From NCBI GenBank assembly GCA_903845465.1, contig CAIMXQ010000071.1, positions 1 through 15,979 on the forward strand: 15,979 bases of DNA. Reading direction: 5' to 3'. Under the pieces are notes generated by a model that made no database searches, was not told the DNA's origin, and was given only the letters and a program-made list of their open reading frames with translations. Below are positions 1 through 6,757 of this stretch, piece after piece. This DNA is from an uncultured Actinomycetes bacterium (lineage in GTDB: Bacteria > Actinomycetota > Actinomycetes > Nanopelagicales > Nanopelagicaceae). Every line of letters begins with the position of its first letter. Within the stretch, counting starts at the first letter, position 1. The position numbers were made by a program, and so were the translations under genes.

Positions 1-280
1 ACCAGCGATCGATGGAATATCCGGGAACAGTTTTAGGAAGACCTGCAAGAAGAGTTGCGCTACGACCGATATTCATTCCTTGATCGCCGGTCTGGGTTGC
101 AGCAGCAATCGCAACATCATCAATCGATGCGGGATCAACCTTGGGATTGCGCTCGAGCAACCCGCGCATTGCACGAACCATGAGGTCATCTGCGCGAGTG
201 CCTGCATACATACTTCCAGCTTTGCCAAAAGGTGTACGAACAGCATCGACGAGGACAACGGATCGAATCTGCGAAGTCAT
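1..280 (-). CDS. Thiolase (acetyl-CoA C-acyltransferase), N-terminal 93 residues, cut by window edge
   Basis: Thiolases join or cleave acyl-CoA units, in fatty-acid beta-oxidation or in acetoacetyl-CoA synthesis, in the cytoplasm. Reading the minus strand from the ATG at 280 gives an open frame to the edge. Residues 10-20 carry the typical thiolase opening (VDAVRTPFGKA), followed by a DDLMVRAM segment near 31-38 and a GDQGMNIGRSA segment near 65-75. The visible part ends in YSIDRW (88-93), which in this family comes immediately before the catalytic cysteine, so the active site lies just outside the window. The ATG is preceded by a purine-rich Shine-Dalgarno-like AGAAGGA about 6 nt upstream, unlike most starts here. 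The gene follows the iron permease by 56 bp on the same strand. Whether it is degradative (FadA-like) or biosynthetic cannot be told from this fragment. Confidence 0.9.
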   Translation of the reverse strand, partial: MTSQIRSVVLVDAVRTPFGKAGSMYAGTRADDLMVRAMRGLLERNPKVDPASIDDVAIAAATQTGDQGMNIGRSATLLAGLPKTVPGYSIDRW

Positions 281-336
281 AGTGCTTCCTTCTCTACGGA
301 GTATGTTTCAAGGTTACCCGTGAGTAGGAAAAAGCG

Positions 337-1155
337 CTACGCGTTGGAGAGGGTTTTTACCTTTACAGGGGGTCTCAGGTATGAGGTGATGGTCAAAGTC
401 AGATATGCACCCCAAATAATGAGTTGCAACCAAGTCAGGTGCGAACTGAAGCCGATAGTTCCGTTGAGCAAGGCAGCTGGGAGAGCATCGTCATGGAGCC
501 ATGTGAAATTCCATGCATATGCGCTTTTGCCGGGAAGCCAGCCAAATGCTTGAAATTCGTGAATCCCATTTGCGAGAACTCCGGCTGCAACAACAATCAG
601 CGCTACACCAGAGTATGTGAAGAATTTTCCTAGATTAATTTTGACCGAACGCTTGTAGAGTCCATAGCCGAGCGCAGTTGCTGCAAGTAATCCAAGGATC
701 AGACCAACGCTCGGCGCAGAGAAAGGTCCAACCGTTTTAAAGTTTGTATAGAGAAAGAGTGAAGTTTCTAGTCCTTCCCGAGAAACCGCGGCAAAGGCAG
801 CAACCGCTAGCGCAAGGGGACCACCAAGAAGTGCGTTCTCTGCCTTGCCATGAAGTTCATCTCGCAATCCGCGAGCTGCAGCTTGCATCCAAAAGACCAT
901 CCAGGTTACGAGCGCCACAGCGGTGAGGGCGGTAGTTCCAGCAAAGAGTTCCTCGCCTCGAGTCGAGAGTTCGGCGGAGGTAAATGAGAGGAATGCACCA
1001 AGCCCGAGACTCAATACGATCGCAGCGAAGACGCCGCTCCAGAGGGCTCGCAGTAGGTGCTTTCGCTCAGTCTTCACGAGATAGCCGACAAGGATGCCGA
1101 TAATGAGTGCGGCTTCAAGTCCCTCGCGAAGAGCGATAATGAATGTGCTGAGCAT
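337..1155 (-). CDS. FTR1-family iron permease (EfeU-like)
   Basis: Integral membrane permease of the FTR1/EfeU family, which moves iron across the cytoplasmic membrane. The 272-residue protein has about seven hydrophobic segments and two copies of the iron-binding REGLE motif, at residues 10-14 (REGLEAAL) and 126-130 (SREGLETS). E. coli EfeU is about the same length. I chose the ATG at 1155 because its N-terminus (MLSTFIIALREGLEA) lines up with the family; an in-frame TTG at 1176 would add seven residues. The ATG has no Shine-Dalgarno sequence but has a TACTCT box 6 nt upstream, fitting a leaderless transcript. No EfeO or EfeB partner gene is visible nearby. The only neighbours are RNase D upstream and a thiolase downstream. 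A perfect 11-bp inverted repeat covers the -35 region, so it probably has its own regulation. Confidence 0.9.
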   Translation of the reverse strand: MLSTFIIALREGLEAALIIGILVGYLVKTERKHLLRALWSGVFAAIVLSLGLGAFLSFTSAELSTRGEELFAGTTALTAVALVTWMVFWMQAAARGLRDELHGKAENALLGGPLALAVAAFAAVSREGLETSLFLYTNFKTVGPFSAPSVGLILGLLAATALGYGLYKRSVKINLGKFFTYSGVALIVVAAGVLANGIHEFQAFGWLPGKSAYAWNFTWLHDDALPAALLNGTIGFSSHLTWLQLIIWGAYLTLTITSYLRPPVKVKTLSNA

Positions 1156-1161
1156 GGCTTG

Positions 1162-1190
1162 AGAGTAATTGACCAAACTTAATTACGCAA
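1162..1190 (-). promoter_or_regulatory. Candidate leaderless promoter of the iron permease gene
   Basis: On the minus strand TTGCGT (1190-1185) is separated by 17 bp from TACTCT (1167-1162), which is followed by 6 nt and the ATG at 1155. The TANNNT form and spacing put the transcription start at or next to the A of the ATG. The -35 hexamer lies inside one arm of the inverted repeat at 1181-1208. Confidence 0.55.
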
Positions 1191-1208
1191 CTCATATGTT
1201 GCGTAATT
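1181..1208. promoter_or_regulatory. Perfect 11-bp inverted repeat, candidate operator of the iron permease gene
   Basis: Arms AATTACGCAAC (1181-1191) and GTTGCGTAATT (1198-1208) are perfect inverted copies with a 6-bp spacer. The element lies 2 bp beyond the RNase D stop codon and overlaps the proposed -35 box of the permease promoter, a place where a bound repressor would block transcription. On the minus strand it is followed by AATTAAGTTTGG rather than a clean T-tract, so a terminator role for the upstream transcript is less likely. It does not match the IdeR/DtxR, Fur or Zur consensus sequences as I know them. Confidence 0.55.
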
Positions 1209-1210
1209 CC

Positions 1211-2518
1211 TCACTCTGCGGGTGCTGCCTCGGACTCGCCTTCGGGCTCAGGAAGCTCCAGTGGTTCACGCTCAGTCAGCGCCTGCTCAAGGATGGGGGA
1301 TGCGATCTCGGCCTGCCAGCGTCGAGCGCCCATCGACGTGAGGGCTTCACTGACTGTAGTAGTCGGTGGTTGCCAACAGATTCGCCTGACTAGTTCGGGG
1401 CTGATCATATTTTCTAGGGGAATCGAAAGTTCTTCAGCACGAAGTTGTAAGTTAAATCGCGCATGCGAAAGCGGTGCATATTTTTCAGGGAAGCGCTCGC
1501 GCCAAATTTTAATGGGCGGCATCGCATCGCTCTTGGATCGCGCCTCTGGCCACTGATCTTCAGTCATCGCAATGGCATCGGTGATACAGCTAATCCATGT
1601 TGCAGCATTTTCTAACCAGCGCGCTCGCAAGCCCAATGGCCGCAGAATCTTTTCGAGATGTTTGCGATTTGTGATGGGATCTTTATCGGACGCAAGTGCA
1701 AGTTCGGTGATCGCAAGATCTGAAAGTAAGCGACTTGGGGAGATATCAAGCTCTTGTGCCAACTCATTGCGAGCATTCCAGAGTTCGCGGATGACAGCCA
1801 TGTGATTACGCTTTTTGACCTTGTGCATTCCCGATGTCCGCCGCCAAGGATCAATGCGCGGTGGTGCAGGTGGTGCTGAAATGATCGAAGCAAAATCTTC
1901 TGCGGCCCACTCCCATTTCCGTGCATCAACAAGTAATTGATAGACCTTGCGGCGGAGTTCAATTAGCAACTCAACATCGAGAGCTGCGTAGTTGAGCCAA
2001 TCCTGCGGTAGTGGCCGCTTAGACCAATCTACCGCTGAGTGTTCCTTGGCAAGTGAAACCCCCATGAGAGATTCAAGAAGTGGACCCAAGCCGACGCGAG
2101 CAAGACCTGCTATACGTCCACCGAGTTCGGTGTCGAAGAGAATTTGTGGGCTAATTCCAAGTTCGCGAAGACATGGTAAATCCTGAGTACTGGCATGCAG
2201 AATTACTTCGTGGTTTTGAATTAACTCGTTCAGTGCAATAAAGCAACGGTGGCCGGGGCCAAATGGAATGGGATCGATCAAATGCAATCCGCCGCCAGTG
2301 CGCTTTATTTGAATGAGATATGCCCGTGCACTGTATTTATAACCGGATGCACGTTCGGCATCGAATGCAAAAGGTCCGCTTCCATCTGCGAGTTCAGCGA
2401 GAGCACGATCGAAGGCAATTTCTGTATCGATAATATCTGGAACGCCCAGAGCCGGGGCTAAGAGTGGAGTTGCAACTGAGAGTGGAGCTGCTCCCTGCTC
2501 TTCTTCGGTATTAGCCAC
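1211..2518 (-). CDS. Ribonuclease D-like 3'-5' exonuclease with HRDC domain
   Basis: DEDDy-type 3'-5' exoribonuclease that probably trims structured RNA 3' ends, such as tRNA precursors. With the GTG start at 2518 the protein has 435 residues. The exonuclease domain spans about 25-210. Its metal ligands are visible: D53 and E55 in FAFDAERASGYKYS, D113 in HASTQDL, and Y177 with D181 in YAALDVELL. The HAS..DL and HSAVDWSKRPLP segments are typical of RNase D. An HRDC nucleic-acid-binding domain follows at about 228-310 (DPWRRTSGMHKVKKRN onward), then a further C-terminal helical region. The frame stays open back to 2575, but GTG at 2518 is preferred because it overlaps the DUF3000 stop by 8 bp (GTGGCTAA), implying translational coupling, and because the extra residues are not RNase D-like. 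It is the second gene of a DUF3000-RNase D pair that, from memory, is adjacent in other actinobacteria. Confidence 0.92.
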   Translation of the reverse strand: MANTEEEQGAAPLSVATPLLAPALGVPDIIDTEIAFDRALAELADGSGPFAFDAERASGYKYSARAYLIQIKRTGGGLHLIDPIPFGPGHRCFIALNELIQNHEVILHASTQDLPCLRELGISPQILFDTELGGRIAGLARVGLGPLLESLMGVSLAKEHSAVDWSKRPLPQDWLNYAALDVELLIELRRKVYQLLVDARKWEWAAEDFASIISAPPAPPRIDPWRRTSGMHKVKKRNHMAVIRELWNARNELAQELDISPSRLLSDLAITELALASDKDPITNRKHLEKILRPLGLRARWLENAATWISCITDAIAMTEDQWPEARSKSDAMPPIKIWRERFPEKYAPLSHARFNLQLRAEELSIPLENMISPELVRRICWQPPTTTVSEALTSMGARRWQAEIASPILEQALTEREPLELPEPEGESEAAPAE

Positions 2519-3095
2519 GGCGACGTGCCGCGCCAATAGATGCAACACCTTCAGGTACAGGAGGTAGTCCTGCAACTTCAGTCATGAGGTTGCACCATGC
2601 CTGAACATGAAGAAAAATATCTGCCGGTGAAGTAATTATTGGCGACCACGAAGCACGTATCTCAATTTCAGAATCATTATTACGTGGTGACAGTTTTCCA
2701 AATGATGCGCTCGATACGCGAGTTACAGTGCCGCTGGGCGCATTGCACTGCGCTCCAGTCTTTTCAAGAGAATCGAGGAGCCAATTCCAACCTACTTCAG
2801 GAAGTAGGGGATCTTCTTGCATCTCACTATCGACATCCGCGCGCATAAAAGTTACGCAGCGAAAGTCACCTTCCCAGGTATCTTGACCACCAGGTTCATG
2901 CAAAATAACAAAGCGGCCAGATGCAACTTCCGCCTCGTCATCTCCCAAAGCACCATTGGAAATGTCGGCTGTAAATGCAAATGAATGAGTCGCCAATTTT
3001 TGAGGCGCAGGAACTTCTTCCAAAATTATTTCGTCACGTGGAGTGAATGTCCGAAGAAGTTCGATTAACTCATCGAAGCTGAAAGAGGATTTCAC
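2511..3095 (-). CDS. DUF3000 family protein
   Basis: Conserved actinobacterial protein of unknown function, 194 residues, with no signal peptide or membrane segment. Family-like stretches recognised include EVPAPQKLA (27-35), GRFVILHEPGGQDTWEGDF (about 61-79), DPLLPEVGWNWL, SGTVTRVSSASFG, EIEIRASWSP and a C-terminal AGLPPVPEGVA. The start is GTG: an in-frame TAA lies two codons upstream, so no longer protein is possible. No Shine-Dalgarno sequence is present; TAGAAT lies 6 nt before the GTG, fitting leaderless expression. Its last 8 bp overlap the RNase D start, so the two are almost certainly co-expressed, which hints at a role in RNA metabolism or a shared housekeeping need. That functional link is inference; the family has no assigned activity that I know of. 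Confidence 0.9.
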   Translation of the reverse strand: MKSSFSFDELIELLRTFTPRDEIILEEVPAPQKLATHSFAFTADISNGALGDDEAEVASGRFVILHEPGGQDTWEGDFRCVTFMRADVDSEMQEDPLLPEVGWNWLLDSLEKTGAQCNAPSGTVTRVSSASFGKLSPRNNDSEIEIRASWSPIITSPADIFLHVQAWCNLMTEVAGLPPVPEGVASIGAARRRG

Positions 3096-3101
3096 TGCTT
3101 A

Positions 3102-3107
3102 ATTCTA
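3102..3107 (-). promoter_or_regulatory. Candidate leaderless -10 box for DUF3000-RNase D
   Basis: Minus-strand TAGAAT, followed by 6 nt (TAAGCA) and the GTG start at 3095. It has the TANNNT form. No convincing -35 hexamer at 16-19 bp was seen. Confidence 0.45.
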
Positions 3108-3151
3108 AAGTTGAAGGCAAGATTTGCGTGGGAGGCTGAGGGTCAAGACGA

Positions 3152-3157
3152 TAGAGT
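3152..3157 (+). promoter_or_regulatory. Candidate leaderless -10 box for the EamA transporter
   Basis: TAGAGT, then 6 nt (CCTTCC) and the ATG at 3164. There is no Shine-Dalgarno sequence between box and start. A TTGCGT lies upstream at 3124-3129 but the 22-bp spacing is too long for a standard -35 box. Confidence 0.45.
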
Positions 3158-3163
3158 CCTTCC

Positions 3164-4006
3164 ATGGCCAGCCTCTTAGCGCTTCTATCAAGCGGACTCT
3201 GGGGTAGCGCAGATTTTCACGCAGGCAATCTCAGTAAAAAATTTCCATCCATTGCGGTTTTGGCGACGACGCAGGCAATTGGATTCTTGACAGGAATTTT
3301 TCTAGTAGCTGTCACTGGCGATTGGAAATCAGAAGCGTTTGGTTCTCACGGCTACCTGCTACCTGGCTTTCTAGCTGGATTATGTGGATATGTGGGTCTT
3401 ATGAGTTTGTATGGCGGACTTTCAACTGGTCGCATGGGGGTTGTTTCTCCCATCAGTTCACTCGGTGCGCTGATTCCACTGGCATATGCGATTGTCATAA
3501 AGGGCGATCACCTTTCAACAATTCTCGCAATAGGAGTGGGCGCAGCTCTTCTTGGAGGATTCCTGGCAAGTGGACCAGAAATTTCTCAAGGTCTTCCGCT
3601 GAAACCAGTTCTCCTTGCAGTCTCTGCTGCACTTTTCTTTGGATTAGCTCTTTCATTTATGGCGATTGGTTCACAGAGCAGCGCGTTGATGACAATGACG
3701 ACTATGCGTGCCACAACTCTGCTCATTGGTATTGGAATTTTTGCTAAGTACCGCAATGTCGGAGGACTTGGCCGAACTCAGCTGCCGGTACTTATCTATA
3801 TCGGAGTTTCAGATTTTGCAGCTAACTTATTTCTGGGAGTAGCAACAACAAAAGGGCTCGTCTCACTCGCCATGGTTCTTGGTTCACTGTATCCAGTTGC
3901 AACAGCAATCCTTGCGTACAAGATTCTCCATGAGCGCTTACACAAAGTGCAATATGTTGGTGTGGCACTCGCGGTGATTGGCGTTTCGCTTATCTCTGCA
4001 TTTTGA
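3164..4006 (+). CDS. EamA-family (DMT superfamily) membrane transporter
   Basis: Inner-membrane drug/metabolite transporter of the EamA class; substrates in this superfamily include amino acids, nucleotide sugars and other metabolites, and none can be assigned here. The 280-residue protein has about ten hydrophobic helices in two repeated halves. The first half opens with LLALLSSGLWGSADF (4-18) and the second begins near residue 146 with LKPVLLAVSAALFFGLAL. The C-terminal half ends with the familiar LGSLYPVATAILAYKILHE (about 239-257), a usual hallmark of EamA proteins. The length is normal for the family. It is divergent from DUF3000 across 68 bp and convergent with the reductase-like gene, whose stop codon begins at the very next base. 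No regulatory protein is adjacent. Confidence 0.88.
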   Translation: MASLLALLSSGLWGSADFHAGNLSKKFPSIAVLATTQAIGFLTGIFLVAVTGDWKSEAFGSHGYLLPGFLAGLCGYVGLMSLYGGLSTGRMGVVSPISSLGALIPLAYAIVIKGDHLSTILAIGVGAALLGGFLASGPEISQGLPLKPVLLAVSAALFFGLALSFMAIGSQSSALMTMTTMRATTLLIGIGIFAKYRNVGGLGRTQLPVLIYIGVSDFAANLFLGVATTKGLVSLAMVLGSLYPVATAILAYKILHERLHKVQYVGVALAVIGVSLISAF

Positions 4007-4498
4007 TTATCGGCGAGCTGAGATAAATCTGGTCCCATCAACAACCTTCTCATCACTATGCGGGAAGTGCGACAGAAGTGTGTCGATATTTATGACGTCA
4101 TCTCCACCAGTGATATCAGTGATACTCAGTTCAAGAAAATCAACACGATTCGCAGCTATGAGTTCATTCACAACGGATATTCCAGCTTCGACGTGAATAG
4201 TGGGACCGAAGGTTTCGATAGCACGCTCGAGCGCCTTTACTGGGGATAAATTCCAACAATGGGCCAATCGATTATCAGCTAACGGGTTGATCAAACTCCG
4301 AGAAATAACAACCACCGTCACTGGTGTTCGGTGGTATGGCTCGAGACGCGCTGTAAATCCACCAATGAGAATGCAGTCAGCGGTTCGTCTGCGTGAAAGA
4401 AATTCAGTTCTATCGGCCGAAGTAGAAACTCCGGCTGAGTTTCCGTTTTTGGAAGTGGAGCCGTCGCTTCCTACTACCAGAGTTACAGTGACAGCCAT
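4007..4498 (-). CDS. Short RibD C-terminal/dihydrofolate reductase-like protein
   Basis: Probable NAD(P)H-dependent reductase fold related to the RibD C-terminal domain and actinobacterial pyrimidine-reductase-like proteins. Seen in the 163 residues: an N-terminal VTLVVGSDGSTS strand-loop (4-15, compare MSLDGR), DCILIGGFTAR (41-51, compare DAILVG.GT.R), TPVTVVVISRSL (58-69), and a C-terminal TIHVEAGISVVNELIAANRVDFLEL (100-124). The last matches the I.VEGG..L...LL...LVDEL signature, but the central EGG reads E104-A105-G106. It is shorter than the roughly 200-250 residues usual for the family, mainly in the middle. Riboflavin or folate neighbours are absent, so the substrate is unknown and it may have lost catalysis. 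The start ATG has a TATTCT box 7 nt upstream and no Shine-Dalgarno sequence. It ends exactly where the EamA gene ends on the other strand. Confidence 0.72.
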   Translation of the reverse strand: MAVTVTLVVGSDGSTSKNGNSAGVSTSADRTEFLSRRRTADCILIGGFTARLEPYHRTPVTVVVISRSLINPLADNRLAHCWNLSPVKALERAIETFGPTIHVEAGISVVNELIAANRVDFLELSITDITGGDDVINIDTLLSHFPHSDEKVVDGTRFISARR

Positions 4499-4505
4499 AA
4501 GAGCA

Positions 4506-4511
4506 AGAATA
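4506..4511 (-). promoter_or_regulatory. Candidate leaderless -10 box for the RibD-C-like gene
   Basis: Minus-strand TATTCT, followed by 7 nt (TGCTCTT) and the ATG at 4498. It has the TANNNT form; no clear -35 box was found. Confidence 0.45.
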
Positions 4512-4553
4512 TTGAATTTCTCACCCTTTTATCAGCCAAATTCCCGTTCTAAA

Positions 4554-4583
4554 TTGAAAATCAATACTGTGGCGCGTTAGCCT
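4554..4583 (+). promoter_or_regulatory. Candidate promoter of the NlpC/P60-pimB transcript
   Basis: TTGAAA (4554-4559), an 18-bp spacer and TAGCCT (4578-4583), then 6 nt (TAAAAC) and the ATG at 4590. This is one of the two best two-box promoters in the window, and its spacing fits leaderless transcription. There is no Shine-Dalgarno sequence. Confidence 0.6.
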
Positions 4584-4589
4584 TAAAAC

Positions 4590-5600
4590 ATGAGAAAACG
4601 ATTGAGTGCTGGCGCTTTACTCTCGACTCTCATATGTGTGATCCCTCTCTTCTCGGCACCTACTGCTAATGCAGCTCAAACTCTTGCTCAAGTTCAAGCA
4701 CAAGTTCGACAACTACAAGAAGATGCGACAACTGCAGCCGAAGGTGCGCAAGAAGCTAAGGTGAAACTTTCAGTTCTTACTCGAAGTCTCGCGGGAATTC
4801 AGGCTCAGGCAGCTCTGCAAGGTAAAACTGTTGATGCAATCTCAAAGACCCTTGGCGCCATAGCCATCGAACAATATAAATCGGGTTCTATGAGTCAGAG
4901 CTTGGAGCTCCTCTTCTCATCTAACCCTTCACTCTATCTTTCATCAGCCGGATCTCTTGAAGCAATTACACGACGGAAATCAACTCAACTGCGAAAATTT
5001 CAAACAGCCGAGCAGGCGCTCAACGCGACTTCGCTTACCGTCAGCGATCGATTGGCTCAGGTAAAAGTTCTACAGAAAACTCTTGCACAACGGAGCGCGC
5101 TTGCAACGGCCAAGCTGGCAGAAGCTGAAGCACTCCTCGCGACTCTCAAGAAAGAAGATCGTGACAGATTGGCAAAACTTGCCCTTGATCAAGAGAATGC
5201 AGATGAAGCTTCATCGCTCTTGGCAGCAAAGAGCGCTAATGGCGTTACAGGTCGAGCGGGTATCGCATTGAAGTTTGCCCTCAAGCAGATTGGCGATAAG
5301 TACATCTTTGGTGCCGCAGGCATGCAGTACTGGGATTGTTCAGGGCTAACAATGAAAGCATTCGGAGCCGCAGGCGTCTCGCTTCCACACTCAGCGGCGG
5401 CGCAAGCCCGAATGGGAAAATCAATCCCCTTTAATCAGAAGCAACCAGGAGATCTACTCTTCTTTGGTCGCCCAGTTTCACACGTCGGAATTTACCTAGG
5501 TGGAGGACGCATGGTGCATGCGCCTCACACCGGTGCACGAGTAAAGGTTGCTGAAGCATCACTTGGATCTAAACCTTTGGTTGCCGTCCGTCGGTTCTAA
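4590..5600 (+). CDS. Secreted NlpC/P60 peptidoglycan endopeptidase with coiled coil (RipC/CwlO-like)
   Basis: Exported cell-wall hydrolase expected to cut stem peptides (D-Glu to DAP type bond) during growth or division. The 336-residue protein starts with a signal peptide: basic MRKR, a hydrophobic core, and likely cleavage after ANA near 28. Residues about 30-205 are rich in Ala, Gln, Lys and Glu and form long helices or coiled coils, as in CwlO and RipC, where this part contacts FtsX. The NlpC/P60 domain covers about 222-336, with C250 in WDCSG, H298 in SHVGIY and H310 in VHAPH as the catalytic triad. The stop codon overlaps the ATG of the mannosyltransferase by one base (TAATG). In M. tuberculosis the NlpC/P60 gene Rv2190c (ripC) lies near pimB Rv2188c, from memory, supporting a RipC-like assignment. 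An FtsEX activator is not in this window. Confidence 0.92.
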   Translation: MRKRLSAGALLSTLICVIPLFSAPTANAAQTLAQVQAQVRQLQEDATTAAEGAQEAKVKLSVLTRSLAGIQAQAALQGKTVDAISKTLGAIAIEQYKSGSMSQSLELLFSSNPSLYLSSAGSLEAITRRKSTQLRKFQTAEQALNATSLTVSDRLAQVKVLQKTLAQRSALATAKLAEAEALLATLKKEDRDRLAKLALDQENADEASSLLAAKSANGVTGRAGIALKFALKQIGDKYIFGAAGMQYWDCSGLTMKAFGAAGVSLPHSAAAQARMGKSIPFNQKQPGDLLFFGRPVSHVGIYLGGGRMVHAPHTGARVKVAEASLGSKPLVAVRRF

Positions 5601-6757
5601 TGACTTCTCTCAATTCATCGCAGAAGAAGATTCTCTGTATTACCAATGATTTTGGGCCACGGGCCGGTGGCATTGAAACGTTTGTTATTGGCCTCATCGA
5701 ACGCATGCCCAAGAATTCAGTCATTGTCTTTACATCTTCACAAGAAGGCTCAGCACCTTTCGATGCAAAGTGGATGAGTGAATACGGTGTAGAAGTGATT
5801 CGGGATAGATCACGCATTCTCCTTCCAAGCCTTCGCATCGGAGTGAAGGTACGTGCTCTAGTAAAAGCACGAGCAATCACAACGGTTTTCTTTGGAGCTG
5901 CAGCTCCTCTGGCGCTGTTGTCGCAAGGGCTGAGAAGAGCTGGCGTAAGAAAGATTGTTGCGCTGACACATGGACATGAAGTCTGGTGGTCCAAGGTCTG
6001 GCCATTCTCCTTGATGATGCGTCGAATAGGAAATGGCGTGGATCATCTGACATACCTTGGAGAGTTCACACAACTAAATATTTCGAAGGCACTGACTCAA
6101 CATGCCCGCGAGGCAATGATAAAGATTGCTCCTGGAATAGATACTGAGCATTTTGCACCTCGTTCTGATGCAACAGCGCTCCGGCGCGAACTCGGACTTG
6201 CCGAAAAGAAGGTTATTGTCAGTGTCGGCCGCCTCGTTCATCGCAAAGGACAAGATAGATTGATTGAATCTATGCCTGAGATTCTCACTCGGATTCCGCA
6301 GGCACATATTCTCTTTGTCGGCGATGGACCATATAAAGATCACTTGGTTACGCTCGCCGATAAACTTGGCGTGAACTCACACATCACCTTTATAGGTCGC
6401 ATTCAGTTTGCAGATCTTCCACGATATATCTGCGTTGGGGATATCTTTGCAATGCCATCGCGATCGCGACTTGCAGGATTGGAAGTTGAAGGTCTAGGAA
6501 TTGTTTATCTTGAGGCAAGTGCATGCGGACTTGCAGTAATTGGTGGCCAATCGGGGGGCGCCCCTGATGCAGTTCTCGAGGGCGAGACAGGTTTTGCGGT
6601 AGACGGAACTTCACCTGCCGCGATTGCTCAGGCAGCGATCACCTTGTTATCTCAACCTCAACTCGCAACGCGCTTAGGTGCACAAGGTCGTGAGTGGATA
6701 CTTGCTCATTGGCAGTGGAGCATCTGGTCCACTCGCTTCAATCAACTACTTCAATAG
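5600..6757 (+). CDS. pimB: GT4 mannosyltransferase, PimB-like (phosphatidylinositol mannoside synthesis)
   Basis: Predicted GDP-mannose-dependent alpha-(1-6)-phosphatidylinositol monomannoside mannosyltransferase, adding the second mannose of PIM lipids at the inner membrane face. The 385-residue GT-B protein shows ITNDFGPRAGGIETF (14-28; GG loop 23-24), FFGAAAPLALL (97-107), THGHEVWW (123-130), VSVGRLVHRKGQ (207-218, with R211 and K216 placed to bind the donor phosphate), VGDGPY (240-245) and EVEGLGIVYLE (295-305), which contains the GT4 E-X7-E motif at E297 and E305. FAMPSRSRLAGLEVEGLGIVYLEAS and SGGAPDAVLEGETG closely resemble PimB proteins as I recall them. It starts inside the NlpC/P60 stop codon, so the two are translationally coupled. 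Its 3' end overlaps the response-regulator gene on the other strand by 12 bp. The acceptor could differ from phosphatidylinositol monomannoside, but ino1 in the same window supports inositol lipids. Confidence 0.82.
   Translation: MTSLNSSQKKILCITNDFGPRAGGIETFVIGLIERMPKNSVIVFTSSQEGSAPFDAKWMSEYGVEVIRDRSRILLPSLRIGVKVRALVKARAITTVFFGAAAPLALLSQGLRRAGVRKIVALTHGHEVWWSKVWPFSLMMRRIGNGVDHLTYLGEFTQLNISKALTQHAREAMIKIAPGIDTEHFAPRSDATALRRELGLAEKKVIVSVGRLVHRKGQDRLIESMPEILTRIPQAHILFVGDGPYKDHLVTLADKLGVNSHITFIGRIQFADLPRYICVGDIFAMPSRSRLAGLEVEGLGIVYLEASACGLAVIGGQSGGAPDAVLEGETGFAVDGTSPAAIAQAAITLLSQPQLATRLGAQGREWILAHWQWSIWSTRFNQLLQ

Noticed and set aside
80..553. A 157-residue open frame on the plus strand
   Set aside because: It lies antisense to the thiolase and iron permease genes, shows no family motif and has biased composition typical of a shadow frame.
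1156..1176. TTG start that would lengthen the iron permease by seven residues
   Set aside because: The family N-terminus aligns with the ATG at 1155, which also has the TANNNT box at leaderless spacing; the TTG has neither that nor a Shine-Dalgarno sequence.
2519..2575. Upstream in-frame extension of RNase D to 2575
   Set aside because: It would overlap DUF3000 by 65 bp, and the extra residues are not like RNase D; GTG at 2518 gives a tight coupled start.
4200..4580. A 126-residue plus-strand open frame
   Set aside because: It is antisense to the RibD-C-like gene, which carries recognisable motifs; the antisense product resembles nothing and would run into the NlpC/P60 promoter.
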